Counted from the first letter of the stretch, positions 31,887-41,087 are shown. The stretch is DNA of 64,000 bases from Gp1-AA133 sp964641665 (GCA_964641665.1 CAZXKO010000013.1:1-64000); one strand, 5' to 3'. A program made the numbers and translations. Notes: generated from the letters alone by a model not told the origin.

Positions 31887-34298
31887 TCAGACGCGGCGAG
31901 GAGCCAAGGTAGGAAGCAGGGCCAGGGCCAGGGCGTAGGCCGCGCCACCGCAGGCCAGCGTGATGTTCAGGCCGAAATGAATGGCGATCACCATGGCCAG
32001 AACTGAGCCCAGCACGCTGGAGGCGGCGTTCATGGCCCAGGCCCACTCCACGGCGTTGTCTTCGGTGGTCGCGGGCTCGCCGAATTCGGTGGCAGGCAAT
32101 TCGGGCGTCGAGGTTTGCGCGAAGCGGCGCAGTCCTGTAGGGAAAGGCATGCCCATGGCGAAGCCTAGAGGAACCAGAACGATCCCGCTGACGCCGAGCT
32201 TTGCCGGGAAAGGCAATCCGATCAGCGATGAAAGCAACGCAGGCAGAACGCCGGTGTAGAGAGCAATCGCGAGCAGCAGCAGGAGGAGGGGTATCCAGCA
32301 GCGCGCCGTGTCGGACAACCAGCGACGCGACACCAGGCTGCCCGCGCCGCTCGAGAGCAGCATCAGGAAGATGACCACCGTGAGCGCGTAGGTAGGATGT
32401 CCGAGGAAGAGCACGAAGCGCTGGATGAAGGCGATCTCCACCAGAATGTAGCCGAGGCCGACGGCGACGAAGTAGAGAAGGGGCAAGAAGCGCTGCCTGC
32501 GGCCTCCGCCGAGCGCCATGGGGACGAGCAGGAAGGCGAACACCGCGACGAGGGAGATCACGAACACCAGGCCGAGCACGACGACGCCGAGATTCACTTT
32601 CCAGTCGATGCCGTGGTGTTGCCGGTTCCGCAAAACCTGGTCGGTCTTCAGGGTGAAAAAAAAGAAAGGTGCGTTGTCGTTGACCGGAGCAACGTTGTAG
32701 GGGTAACTGCTGGCGAACGCGGCCGGGTCGTTGCGCGCGATCAGAGCGGAAAACGGGTTGTTGCCGGGATTGGACGGGGTGTAGAGAGCGACCAGGTCGT
32801 CGGCGTTGTTGAGATGGTCGCGAACGAGCGCCTCTTCCTCGAGGGTGAGGGGACTCTTCTTGGCGAGCACCACGACGGGGAGGCCGTCTTCGTCGAGATC
32901 TCCCTGGGAGACCACGATGAAATGTTTCGCGGGATCGCGCACGCCGAGTTGGTGCAGGGCTTCGGTGGCGACCGACACTACGCGCATGGCCTCGCGCGGC
33001 TCGCGGAATTCCCAGCGGGTGATTGCGACCATGCCGTCCGGCTTTAAGTGCTCGAAGTATTCCCGGAAAGCATCGACCGTATAGAGGCTGTTCTCGCTGA
33101 GCGCGAAGGCGCCGGCGGCGGTGGAAGCCCAGGTATCGACCAGGGTCATCTGCACCACATCGAATTGCTGGGTCGCGTTGCGGACGAAGGAGCGGCCGTC
33201 GGTCACGTGCAGGTGCACTTCCGGACGCTCGTACAAGTGAAACGCGTAATCGGCGTAGCGTCCGCGCATGATGGTGTTGGCGATGATGGGATTGATCTCG
33301 ATGGCGGTGACGCTGGGACTGCCGTTGGCGACGGCGCGCAGCACGTCGACGCCTCCTCCCGGGCCGATGATGGCGAACTCTCCATGCGGGCGCAACACGT
33401 TAGCGAGCGCGGGTGGCGCGGACATCAGGTTCTTCTGCCACTCCGTCCCCTGCCAGGAGTGCGGATCGACATTCATGATGTAGGTGGAGGCGTCGGCGTC
33501 GATGACGATGGCTTTGCCTCTGCTTCCCTGGGCGTCGACCTCGACGCGAGAGATGGCATTCCAGCGGGCGAACTCCACCCAGGCCTGGTCGCGGAAGCTG
33601 CCCTTGGCATAGATGACGTCGATGACGCGGCCCGTGTGATTGATGGCGATCAGCAGAAGCAGTGCACCTGCGAGCGCAAAGTTGGCTCTGCGAACGGCCG
33701 GCGAGAGCGCCCACAAGCATCCAGCCAGCGCCATGGTGACGCCCGCAAAGAGGATGGCGTTGGGGCCGCCGATCCAGTTCAGCAGCGGAACGACGCCGAG
33801 GCAGGCAAGCGCTCCACCGAGCAGATCGGCACCGTAGAGGCGCGAGATAGCGCACGCTTCGCGGGCGAAGACCACCGAGAACAGGATTCCGGTCAGCACA
33901 AACGGCACAGCGGAGGCAAGATACAGTACCGTCAGCTTTATCAGGTTGTGCCATGTCACCCCGAGCGATACGGGATCATGCAGCACGATTTCCAGAACCA
34001 GCGGGATAGCGAGCGCGTTCAGGCCGCATAGCCGGGCTGCGAGCGGCCGGGTCTCCATTTGCGACAACCAACTTCGTTTCAGGTAGGCAAAGACTCCGCC
34101 GGCACCCAGGCCGAGGAGGGCGATCGAAATCGCCAGGAACGCGAAGTGGTAGAAGAGAATGACGGAAAAAAGCCGGGTGAGCGCCAGCTCCAATAGGAGA
34201 GCTGAAAAGCTGCTCAGCCCGATGCCGCACAGCAGAACTCGTTCGTAGGCCGAGGCTTGGGGGGAGGCAGACACAGATGGGGAAATGGTGGTGGCCAT
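31887..34298 (-). CDS. Spermidine-synthase-like protein with two membrane domains
   Basis: This 803-residue protein has three parts. The first is an N-terminal group of about seven helices (residues about 20-230). The second is a soluble spermidine-synthase/methyltransferase-like domain (EFAIIGPGGGVDVLRAVANG, VTAIEINPIIANTIM, DGRSFVRN, FDVVQMTLVDTWAS). The third is a C-terminal group of helices (residues about 555-800). The soluble domain has the nucleotide-binding glycine loop and the acidic EIN. The layout is common in Acidobacteria and Deltaproteobacteria; whether such proteins make polyamines is not established. The GMPFPTGLRRFAQ segment is typical of the family. Substrate unknown. Confidence 0.82.
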   Translation of the reverse strand: MATTISPSVSASPQASAYERVLLCGIGLSSFSALLLELALTRLFSVILFYHFAFLAISIALLGLGAGGVFAYLKRSWLSQMETRPLAARLCGLNALAIPLVLEIVLHDPVSLGVTWHNLIKLTVLYLASAVPFVLTGILFSVVFAREACAISRLYGADLLGGALACLGVVPLLNWIGGPNAILFAGVTMALAGCLWALSPAVRRANFALAGALLLLIAINHTGRVIDVIYAKGSFRDQAWVEFARWNAISRVEVDAQGSRGKAIVIDADASTYIMNVDPHSWQGTEWQKNLMSAPPALANVLRPHGEFAIIGPGGGVDVLRAVANGSPSVTAIEINPIIANTIMRGRYADYAFHLYERPEVHLHVTDGRSFVRNATQQFDVVQMTLVDTWASTAAGAFALSENSLYTVDAFREYFEHLKPDGMVAITRWEFREPREAMRVVSVATEALHQLGVRDPAKHFIVVSQGDLDEDGLPVVVLAKKSPLTLEEEALVRDHLNNADDLVALYTPSNPGNNPFSALIARNDPAAFASSYPYNVAPVNDNAPFFFFTLKTDQVLRNRQHHGIDWKVNLGVVVLGLVFVISLVAVFAFLLVPMALGGGRRQRFLPLLYFVAVGLGYILVEIAFIQRFVLFLGHPTYALTVVIFLMLLSSGAGSLVSRRWLSDTARCWIPLLLLLLAIALYTGVLPALLSSLIGLPFPAKLGVSGIVLVPLGFAMGMPFPTGLRRFAQTSTPELPATEFGEPATTEDNAVEWAWAMNAASSVLGSVLAMVIAIHFGLNITLACGGAAYALALALLPTLAPRRV

Positions 34299-34334
34299 GG
34301 ATTCGGATGAAGGCGTCAGTCTAGCAGAAACTGC

Positions 34335-34712
34335 TCAGCGCTCCAGAATGACCTGGGCCATGGCCTGTTCGGCGGTGTGGGTGAGCGAGAGCGCGATGTT
34401 GGTGGTGCCGAGTTTCGCGGCAAATTCCGCAGCCTTGCCGTGAAGCAGCAATGTTGGACGCCCGCCGGGCTTGCGGGCGACTTCGATATCGCGCCAGCGA
34501 ACGCCGTGGTTCCAGCCGGTTCCGAGGGCTTTCATTCCTGCTTCCTTGGCGGCGAACCGGGCCGCGTATCTCTCAACCCGGTTGGCCTTCGACTCGCAGT
34601 ATTGAATTTCGCCTTCGGTAAAAACCCGCTGCAGGAACCGCTGCCCGTGCCGTTCGATGACTTCCCGGATGCGGGGTACTTCGGCGATATCGATGCCGGT
34701 GCCGACAATCAT
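34335..34712 (-). CDS. acpS: Holo-[acyl-carrier-protein] synthase
   Basis: This 125-residue enzyme transfers the 4'-phosphopantetheine arm from CoA to acyl carrier protein. Seen: the MIVGTGIDIAEVPRI start with the Mg2+-binding Asp, FTEGEIQYC, and RYAARFAAKEAGMKALGTG with the conserved Glu-Ala motif. The length is typical. It is followed at 34752 (upstream in transcription) by a DUF488 gene with a 39-base gap. Confidence 0.95.
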   Translation of the reverse strand: MIVGTGIDIAEVPRIREVIERHGQRFLQRVFTEGEIQYCESKANRVERYAARFAAKEAGMKALGTGWNHGVRWRDIEVARKPGGRPTLLLHGKAAEFAAKLGTTNIALSLTHTAEQAMAQVILER

Positions 34713-34751
34713 GTAGCGAAGTTAGCACAACGAGTGACGGCCCTGTGCGGC

Positions 34752-35321
34752 TCACGAGTACAGACTGTCTCCGCGGTAGAGGACGTGGTTGTCGACGAGG
34801 CGAGCCTCGCGGGTTAGCATGTGCGGCTGCGCCGGTCCTTCGTCGCCGATATGCAGCACGGTGTGGCCGTGCGCGACCAGCCAATCGGAGACCAGCATGC
34901 GATGACAGTGGAACCACACTCGTTCGGCACACATGTAAGCGGTCGGTGAGGCGTTGGCGATCCGCACCAGCTCCGCTACCGCTTGCTCGAATTCGGCGGT
35001 CAGCATGTAGTCGGCATAGTTCCTGAAGCTCTCATTGCGGAGAGCGACATTCGGCGAATCGTCGCGCATCTTCTTGCGGTAGCCGCCCAAGGACTTCATC
35101 CAGCCGTACTGGATGCCGTCCGTTGGCAACGTCTGTTGCAGAGACTCACGGTTGAAATGGGGCAGCCGCCGCGACATGGGGAAGGCTCGGATGTCGACGA
35201 GAGTGCCGACTGCATGCGCCCGCAACACGGCGATGAACTCGTCGAGGGTCCGGGTGGAATGGCCGATGGTGTAGAGAGTGGCCAAGACGTCCGGCTCAGG
35301 GTTGGTTCGGGTCTCCCGCAA
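34752..35321 (-). CDS. DUF488 family protein (CAE...CHR type)
   Basis: This 189-residue protein of unknown function has the DUF488 layout: LYTIGHSTRTLDEFIAVLRAH at the N-terminus, VDIRAFPMSRRLPHFN, and the paired cysteine motif MCAERVWFHCHRMLVSDWL. The Cys-His residues suggest a metal- or nucleotide-related enzyme, but no activity is established. The annotated start at 35321 overlaps the selA 3' end by 26 bases; a TTG at 35285 would remove the overlap and start right at the family N-terminus. The tail DEGPAQPHMLTREARLVD is family-like. Confidence 0.8.
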   Translation of the reverse strand: MRETRTNPEPDVLATLYTIGHSTRTLDEFIAVLRAHAVGTLVDIRAFPMSRRLPHFNRESLQQTLPTDGIQYGWMKSLGGYRKKMRDDSPNVALRNESFRNYADYMLTAEFEQAVAELVRIANASPTAYMCAERVWFHCHRMLVSDWLVAHGHTVLHIGDEGPAQPHMLTREARLVDNHVLYRGDSLYS

Positions 35322-36753
35322 TGGCGCGAATCACGGCCAGGACTGCCGTGTCCTGTTCGGGAAACACAGTTCGCAGGTCGAGCACCACGCGGCCCTCTTC
35401 GAGCCTTGCGATCACCGGAGGGTCAGACGCTCGCAAACGTGCCAGCCACTGGTCGGCGCTCAGGTTCCCACCGGCGATCGCGACCACACGCGTTGGCAGA
35501 ACCGCCGACGGCGCTGCGCCTCCGCCGATGACCGACTCGCCTTCGATTACGGCCACGTCCAGCTTGGCGGGACCCGCCAAACCTTTCGCGAGCGCGTTTG
35601 CACGCTTGCCGATTTCGTCCTTCGAAAGCCGCATCATGCGCACCGCCGGAATCGTGTCGTGGTCGCCCTTCAGGTAGGCGAGCAGCGTGGCTTCGAGGGC
35701 GGCGTAGGTCAGCTTGTCCACTCGCAGGGCGCGAAACAAGGAATTCGCGCGCATTCGACGGATCAGGTCAGTGCGTCCGGTCAGCATCCCGGCCTGCGGT
35801 CCGCCCAATAGCTTGTCGCCGCTGTAGGTCACCACGTCGACCCCAGTGCGCAGACTGTCGGTGACGCCAGGCTCATTCTTGATTCCGAGGGCAGGCAGAT
35901 CGAGCAGGGCGCCGCTGCCAAGATCCTCGACCAGCGGGATGCTGCGCACTCGCGCCAGCGCAACCAACTCTTCCAGCGGCGGTTGTTCCGTGAAGCCGGT
36001 GATCTGAAAGTTCGAGCGGTGCACGCGGAGCAGCAGCCGTGTCTTTTCGTTGATGGCCTGCTCGTAGTCGCGGATGCGGGTGCGGTTCGTCGTCCCAACC
36101 TCGCGCAGGATGCCGTTGGACTGGGCCATCACGTCGGGAATGCGGAACGAGCCACCGATCTCGACCAGTTCGCCGCGAGAGATGACCACTTCGCCGCCCA
36201 CCGCCAGAGTGTTCAGCGCCAGCCAGACGGCCGCGGCATTGTTGTTCACGACGATGGTGGAGAGTTCGCTGTCAGGACTCGGGTCCGCACCTTGCAGCAG
36301 CTTGTGGAATAGCCGATCCACGTGCACGTCGCGCTCGCCCCGGGCGCCGGATTCGAGATCGAACTCAAGGCTTGAGTAGCCCCGCGAGATTTCGCGGACG
36401 TGATCGAGCGCGTTTTGTGCCAGCGGGGCGCGGCCGAGGTTGGTGTGCAGGATGACGCCCGTAGCATTGATCACCGGGCGCAGTGAGAACGCCGTGCTCC
36501 GGCGCAGTTCGCGTTCCGTTGCTGCGGTGAGACCGGCGAGGGCCCCGTCCACTCCGGACGGCTGTAGGCTTCCGCTGCCGATTTCCTGCCGCAGCCGATC
36601 CAGAACACTGCGTGCGGCATCCGTGACCGCGCTCCGGCCCTCCTGCGCCAGCAGAGCAGCGAGTTCGGACGTGCGCAGGAGTTCGTCCACGGAGGGAAGT
36701 TTGCGGAAGAGACCCGACTTGGACACTGTTTTCACGCGCGCAGGATCAGCCAT
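35296..36753 (-). CDS. selA: L-seryl-tRNA(Sec) selenium transferase
   Basis: This 485-residue PLP enzyme converts seryl-tRNA(Sec) to selenocysteinyl-tRNA(Sec). Seen: LLRTSELAALLAQEGR, the NATGVILHTNLGRAPL block, VNNNAAAVWLALNTLAVGGEVVISRGE, and the PLP-binding Lys314 in TYSGDKLLGGPQAG. It is complete, which indicates that the organism uses selenocysteine. selB, selD and the tRNA-Sec gene are not in the window. The downstream DUF488 gene overlaps it by 26 bases. Confidence 0.94.
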   Translation of the reverse strand: MADPARVKTVSKSGLFRKLPSVDELLRTSELAALLAQEGRSAVTDAARSVLDRLRQEIGSGSLQPSGVDGALAGLTAATERELRRSTAFSLRPVINATGVILHTNLGRAPLAQNALDHVREISRGYSSLEFDLESGARGERDVHVDRLFHKLLQGADPSPDSELSTIVVNNNAAAVWLALNTLAVGGEVVISRGELVEIGGSFRIPDVMAQSNGILREVGTTNRTRIRDYEQAINEKTRLLLRVHRSNFQITGFTEQPPLEELVALARVRSIPLVEDLGSGALLDLPALGIKNEPGVTDSLRTGVDVVTYSGDKLLGGPQAGMLTGRTDLIRRMRANSLFRALRVDKLTYAALEATLLAYLKGDHDTIPAVRMMRLSKDEIGKRANALAKGLAGPAKLDVAVIEGESVIGGGAAPSAVLPTRVVAIAGGNLSADQWLARLRASDPPVIARLEEGRVVLDLRTVFPEQDTAVLAVIRAIAGDPNQP

Positions 36754-36787
36754 GTTCGCGGGACTCGCGATTCCGTATCCTCAATAT

Positions 36788-37189
36788 TTACAGCGTGTGC
36801 ATGTAGGCCAGCAGATCGTCGATCTGTTGCTGGTCGAGGACCTGCCCGTAGGCCGGCATTTTGCTGCGGCCAAAGCGGATGATTTCCCCAACCCGCTCGT
36901 CGTTCGCGGGCAGCCCGCTTTCCGACAGATACTGTCTCTTGAAAACACCCTTGAACCCGGGGCCCTTCTTTCCGCGCGACGAATACGGTTCGTGGCACTG
37001 GTCGCAGTTCCTGTCGTAAATGCGGCGCCCCGCCGCCTGTTGGGGATTCAGGCCCAGTTCCCCATCTGACTTGCGGGGCGCAGCGTCGCAGGCTGAGAGA
37101 AACAGGATGGCCATCGCGCCAAGCAGTCCGAGCATTCCACTGCAAAGCCGCGCCGACGCCCGGCGATCATGTGACAACGGGAATCTCAT
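36788..37189 (-). CDS. c-type cytochrome lipoprotein
   Basis: This 133-residue protein begins with a lipoprotein signal ending in LFLSACDA, so the mature N-terminal Cys should be lipidated. It has one haem site CDQCH and a likely Met ligand in SKMPAYG near the C-terminus. The ATG at 37189 is used because it opens the signal peptide; an in-frame start at 37294 is not needed. It is likely a small electron carrier at the outer face of the membrane. It lies 34 bases upstream of selA on the same strand and may share its transcript, with no obvious functional link. Confidence 0.8.
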   Translation of the reverse strand: MRFPLSHDRRASARLCSGMLGLLGAMAILFLSACDAAPRKSDGELGLNPQQAAGRRIYDRNCDQCHEPYSSRGKKGPGFKGVFKRQYLSESGLPANDERVGEIIRFGRSKMPAYGQVLDQQQIDDLLAYMHTL

Positions 37190-37277
37190 CGTTCTTCCTC
37201 GAAACAGGAGCTGTCGACTGGCTCGCCATCCTGCGGCAACCAGCCTCGGGCTCGACGTACAATAATAGAGGAAAGCC

Positions 37278-37709
37278 ATGCCCATTGTGGTCAAGCGAGT
37301 CTACGAGAAGCCTGTACCCGCCGACGGGACACGTGTGCTCGTCGATCGCCTTTGGCCGCGGGGACTCACCAAGCAGGCGGCCGCCCTGGATGCCTGGTTG
37401 AAAGAGCTGGCTCCTTCGGACGAACTGCGGCGCTGGTCCCATGCCCACCGCGAAGCGTGGCTGCAGTTCCGCAAACGTTATCTGAAGGAACTGGCCCGCC
37501 CGGAAGCGTCGGAACAACTCCAGCAACTCTATCTGCTGGCCCGCAAACGCAAACGGCTCACGCTGCTTTACGCATTTTCCGACGAAGAACACAACAACGC
37601 GGTCGTCCTCAAAGATCTGCTCGATGGAATGAAGAAGCCTCCGACCGGCACTGGGCCGGCAGCCGCCGGGGCCGTGCGGATCCGCAAGGCTGCTCGGCGG
37701 CCCATGTGA
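37278..37709 (+). CDS. DUF488 family protein (YeaO type)
   Basis: This 143-residue protein of the YeaO-like branch has VKRVYEKPVPADGTRVLVDRLWPRGL at the N-terminus, WSHAHREAWLQFRKRY in the middle and LTLLYAFSDEEHNNAVVL near the end. The family is small and cytosolic and has no known reaction. The ATG at 37278 has AGAGGAAAG a few bases upstream. It is divergent from the cytochrome lipoprotein gene. It is a distant relative of the DUF488 protein at 34752. Confidence 0.82.
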   Translation: MPIVVKRVYEKPVPADGTRVLVDRLWPRGLTKQAAALDAWLKELAPSDELRRWSHAHREAWLQFRKRYLKELARPEASEQLQQLYLLARKRKRLTLLYAFSDEEHNNAVVLKDLLDGMKKPPTGTGPAAAGAVRIRKAARRPM

Positions 37710-37745
37710 CCGAACGACCGACCTGCATAAAATTGCAGATTGCGC

Positions 37746-39314
37746 TCACTTGCGAGGGGCGTCGTCATCGACGACGTTGCGCACGATCTCGTCAATGGCG
37801 TCCGTGACCTTCTTGGCCGGAACGTTCAGATTGTTCGCGAGGATGGCGAACGCAATCTGTTCGCCGTGCTCGGTGGTGGCGTAGCCGGCAAGCGACTTGA
37901 CGCCACCCAGTGAACCGGTCTTTCCCTGCACGCGACTCTGCGCGACCGTTCCCTTGAAACGTTCCGCCAGAGAGCCATCAATCCCTGCAACCGGAAGCGT
38001 GTCGCGAAACGCGGCTCCCCACGGCTGTTTCGCGGCGTACTCGAGTAGTGTGACCATCGCAAGTGGTGTGACCAGGTTCTGCCGCGATAGGCCGGATCCG
38101 TCATAGAAAACAAATTGCTCGCTGGGGACGCCCGCTTTGGTCAGGAAACCGCGAACCGCCTCGAGGCCATTGTCCACGGTGGCCGCTGTGCCTCGCTCGC
38201 GGCCCAGCAGCCGGAGAAGGATTTCGGCGTGCAGATTTTGGCTGACTTTGTTAATCACGCGAATGTCGTCGATGAGCGGCCTCGAGTCATGACTGGCGAG
38301 CACCAGACTCGGGGCAGGCTGACCAGGACGCGTGGCATCGCCTTCTCCGCCGCGCGCCTCGGCGGTGGCGGTGATGCTCAGCGTAGACAGTCCGGCGAGC
38401 TCGGTGTGGTGGGCGCGCCCGTGGCCGTAGATCGTAATGCCACGCTGCTCGAGCAGGTTGCGGAACAGCTGCGACGCAAACGACGCCGGATCCTCGATCG
38501 CCAGGGCCTCATTCGCGCCTTTGTCGTCGAGCGGCATCTCGCCCCACAGAGTGAGGGCGGTGGAACCGGGTTCGCGGTTGAAGAAGATACGCCGTGCCGA
38601 GCCTGCGGGTGTCGTAATGATCCGGTTGTCGATGTGGTAGTAGTCGGCGAAGGGCGCGATGCTGACGAAGGCACGCTCCCCGGTCCGATCCGCGGGCAGA
38701 ATGTTCACGAATACCACGTTGTCGTTGATGGTCAGCGCCGAGACCGGTGCGCCGTCGCCCCACACCAGGTCATCCTGGCTCCAGCCTTCGCCGTAGCGCT
38801 GAAATGCAAAGTAGGAATCGTCGGCGACCAGGTCGCCGTCCACGTACTTCACGCCCTTCCTCATCAGGTCGTCGGCAAGATCCTCCAGCACTTTGATGGG
38901 ATGATCGTTGCGTTGCGTGTGCAGGTCGTAGGGAAGTTCGCGCCCGGAGAGATTCGGATCGCCGCGCCCGACTAACAATAAATCGCCGGTGAGGCGACCG
39001 TGAGTGTCAAGCAGGCCGTTGGTCTCGACCGAAGTTCTGAACTTGTAGTCGGGGCCGATCAGCGCCAGCGCTGCCGAAGTCGTAAACAGCTTGGTGTTCG
39101 ACGCGGGCGTGAACAGCTTGTCGTGGTTCTGTGCGTACAGAATCTTGCCGGTGGTCAGGGAGACGATTTCAATGCCCCAGTATCCCTGGGCCAGGCTGGG
39201 ATCGGCCAAGACGGCGGCGATTCGTGTCGAGAGAGGCTTGCGCTTCGCAGCCTGCGCCTGCGTCGCGAGCAGCGCGCACAGCGTAACCGACAGAATGCAG
39301 CGAAGCCGGTGCAT
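37746..39314 (-). CDS. dacB: D-alanyl-D-alanine carboxypeptidase/endopeptidase (PBP4 type)
   Basis: This 522-residue periplasmic enzyme has a signal peptide (CILSVTLCALLATQAQA). Active-site motifs are complete: Ser72 and Lys75 in PASNTKLFTTS (SxxK), SQN in KVSQNLHAE, and KTG in VQGKTGSLGG. The long insert between SxxK and SxN is typical of class C PBP4. It trims peptide cross-links of the cell wall. The ATG at 39314 gives the signal peptide; upstream in-frame codons to 39587 are not family-like. The symbol follows E. coli usage. Confidence 0.92.
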   Translation of the reverse strand: MHRLRCILSVTLCALLATQAQAAKRKPLSTRIAAVLADPSLAQGYWGIEIVSLTTGKILYAQNHDKLFTPASNTKLFTTSAALALIGPDYKFRTSVETNGLLDTHGRLTGDLLLVGRGDPNLSGRELPYDLHTQRNDHPIKVLEDLADDLMRKGVKYVDGDLVADDSYFAFQRYGEGWSQDDLVWGDGAPVSALTINDNVVFVNILPADRTGERAFVSIAPFADYYHIDNRIITTPAGSARRIFFNREPGSTALTLWGEMPLDDKGANEALAIEDPASFASQLFRNLLEQRGITIYGHGRAHHTELAGLSTLSITATAEARGGEGDATRPGQPAPSLVLASHDSRPLIDDIRVINKVSQNLHAEILLRLLGRERGTAATVDNGLEAVRGFLTKAGVPSEQFVFYDGSGLSRQNLVTPLAMVTLLEYAAKQPWGAAFRDTLPVAGIDGSLAERFKGTVAQSRVQGKTGSLGGVKSLAGYATTEHGEQIAFAILANNLNVPAKKVTDAIDEIVRNVVDDDAPRK

Positions 39315-39445
39315 AGAACTCCACGCCAATCTTAGCATCGAATGCCGCCCGCTTCCCTCCCCAGTCTGCGCGCGGATATGACGGATGTTGTTCGCCAAAG
39401 TTCCGCGAGGACAAGGGATTTGTGGCCGCCGAAAGAAGCTGTTAA

Positions 39446-39500
39446 CCGCCCCTCGACTGCGCTCAGGGCAGGCTCCGTTCGCAGGGAAAGGCCGCGGAGC
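39446..39500 (-). repeat. Short repeat, reverse orientation
   Basis: A CCCCTCGACTGCGCTCAGGG unit (the reverse complement of the CCCTGAGCG.AGTCGAGGGG form) lies upstream of folP. It belongs to the same family as the left-hand repeats but is read on the minus strand. Confidence 0.5.
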
Positions 39501-39541
39501 GCAAAGACAACCAGAGTCAGGCGCTGATTTAGAATCGCCCG

Positions 39542-40441
39542 ATGCGGTCGATCTTTGACTGGAACATCGGGTCGCGGGTGCTTGCACTGGGCAAGCGCAC
39601 CCTGGTCATGGGAGTAGTCAACGTCACCCCGGATTCTTTCTCTGACGGCGGGCAGTTTCTGGATCGCGAGAAGGCCATCGAACACGCACTGCGACTGCTC
39701 GACGAAGGCGCCGACATTATCGACGTGGGTGGAGAATCCACTCGCCCCGGTGCGAAGGTTGGCTCCGGCGAAGGGGGGAAGAAGAGCGACGCCGCGCGCT
39801 CGGTCTCGGAGAAAGAAGAGCTCGAACGCGTGATCCCGGTGATTACGCAACTCAAGGAGAAGCGTCCGAAGGCTGTGGTCTCGATCGACACCTACAAGGC
39901 CGGTGTCGCACGGGCCGCGGTCGCGGCCGGAGCCGAGATCGTCAACGACGTGAGCGCATTCCGCTGGGATGCTAAGATGGCGCAGACCGTTGCCGAACTC
40001 AAGTGCGGCGCCGTGCTCATGCACATGCGGGGGCGTCCGGAGGAATGGCGCACCTTGCCGCGCGCGTCCGACATCTTGGTGATCGTGAAGCGCGAACTGC
40101 GCCAGTTCGCCGACGCGGCGGGGATGGCCGGGGTGAAACGCGAACGCATTGTGCTCGACCCCGGTTTCGGCTTCGGCAAGAACTTCGAGGAGAACTATCC
40201 GCTGCTCCGTGGCCTCGACGAGATCAGCCAGCTTCGCTACCCGCTGATGGTCGGAGTCTCGCGCAAGTCGTTCATCGGAAGAATGCTGGCGCGCGGCGGC
40301 AAAGACGCCCCCGTCGAGGGCCGCCTGTACGGCACGGTGGCCGCGGAAACGGCCGCAGTGCTGAAGGGCGCACACGTGATCCGCACCCACGATGTGCGCG
40401 CCTGCGTAGACGCGGTGCGGGTCGCCGACGTAGTCGCTTGA
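39542..40441 (+). CDS. folP: Dihydropteroate synthase
   Basis: This 299-residue TIM-barrel enzyme joins p-aminobenzoate to the pterin diphosphate in folate synthesis. Seen: MGVVNVTPDSFSDGGQF, DIIDVGGESTRPGA, SIDTYKAGVARAA, INDVSAF-type IVNDVSAFRWDAKM, LMHMRGRPEEW, DPGFGFGKN and GVSRKSFIGRML. There is an insertion of about 15 residues after STRPGA (GSGEGGKKSDAARSVSE). It is monocistronic and next to the convergent RNase H-like gene. Confidence 0.96.
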   Translation: MRSIFDWNIGSRVLALGKRTLVMGVVNVTPDSFSDGGQFLDREKAIEHALRLLDEGADIIDVGGESTRPGAKVGSGEGGKKSDAARSVSEKEELERVIPVITQLKEKRPKAVVSIDTYKAGVARAAVAAGAEIVNDVSAFRWDAKMAQTVAELKCGAVLMHMRGRPEEWRTLPRASDILVIVKRELRQFADAAGMAGVKRERIVLDPGFGFGKNFEENYPLLRGLDEISQLRYPLMVGVSRKSFIGRMLARGGKDAPVEGRLYGTVAAETAAVLKGAHVIRTHDVRACVDAVRVADVVA

Positions 40442-40463
40442 GCCTTCCGCGAATCAGTTCCCG

Positions 40464-41087
40464 TCAGTCGCGAACGCGGATCTGGACGCGCGTCCCTTCC
40501 GGCAATTTCGCGCCGTCGATCACGACCACGCCTCCGCGAACTACGCCGTTCAGTTCCTGTCCCCTCGTGAGCGGGGGTGCGGGCGAGATGGACGTACTTC
40601 TCCCCATGCCCTTGTCCATCGCCATGTTAGCCAAGCGATCGGCTTCGGCATTTTTCTCTCGCAGAACATGGTGAATCGAAAACCAGGCGAGTTGCGCGAT
40701 CATCTGTTTGGCGCGCTGGAACAACTCGAGCAGGGCGGGGCTCTTGACTTTGTATTCGCCGCGAATCTGCTTTACCAGCAGTTCGGAGTCCCCGACTACT
40801 TTCAGCGCTTTGGGGCCGCGTTCGAGCGCGTAGCCGAGGGCGGCGAGCAGTCCGCTGTATTCGGCGTAGTTGTTGGTCTGGTGGCCCAGATATTCGCTCA
40901 AGCCCGCGATCTTGTGGCCGGACTGGTCCGTGATGACCACTCCATAGCCCGAGGGACCGGGGTTCCCACGGGAACCGCCGTCCACGTGGGCAACGAGGTA
41001 ATGGTCGGGGGGTGCCTGGGGGGGAAACAGGCCGCCAGACGCAGCGGGAGAATGTCTTTTCTTGCTGAAGAACGAATCGGAGGGCAT
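40464..41087 (-). CDS. RNase H-like protein with antidote-like C-terminal tail
   Basis: This 207-residue protein has an RNase HI domain (residues about 28-150) with all carboxylates in place: HVDGGSRGNPGPSGYG (Asp), NNYAEYSGLLAAL (Glu), VVGDSELLVKQIRGEYK (Asp) and REKNAEADRLANMAMD (Asp). It cleaves RNA in RNA-DNA hybrids. After a short linker there is a 30-residue tail, LNGVVRGGVVVIDGAKLPEG to RVQIRV. The tail resembles the small 'G-V-G-V-LPEG' domain found in putative antitoxins. The N-terminal 27 residues are variable. It is convergent with folP. Confidence 0.85.
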   Translation of the reverse strand: MPSDSFFSKKRHSPAASGGLFPPQAPPDHYLVAHVDGGSRGNPGPSGYGVVITDQSGHKIAGLSEYLGHQTNNYAEYSGLLAALGYALERGPKALKVVGDSELLVKQIRGEYKVKSPALLELFQRAKQMIAQLAWFSIHHVLREKNAEADRLANMAMDKGMGRSTSISPAPPLTRGQELNGVVRGGVVVIDGAKLPEGTRVQIRVRD

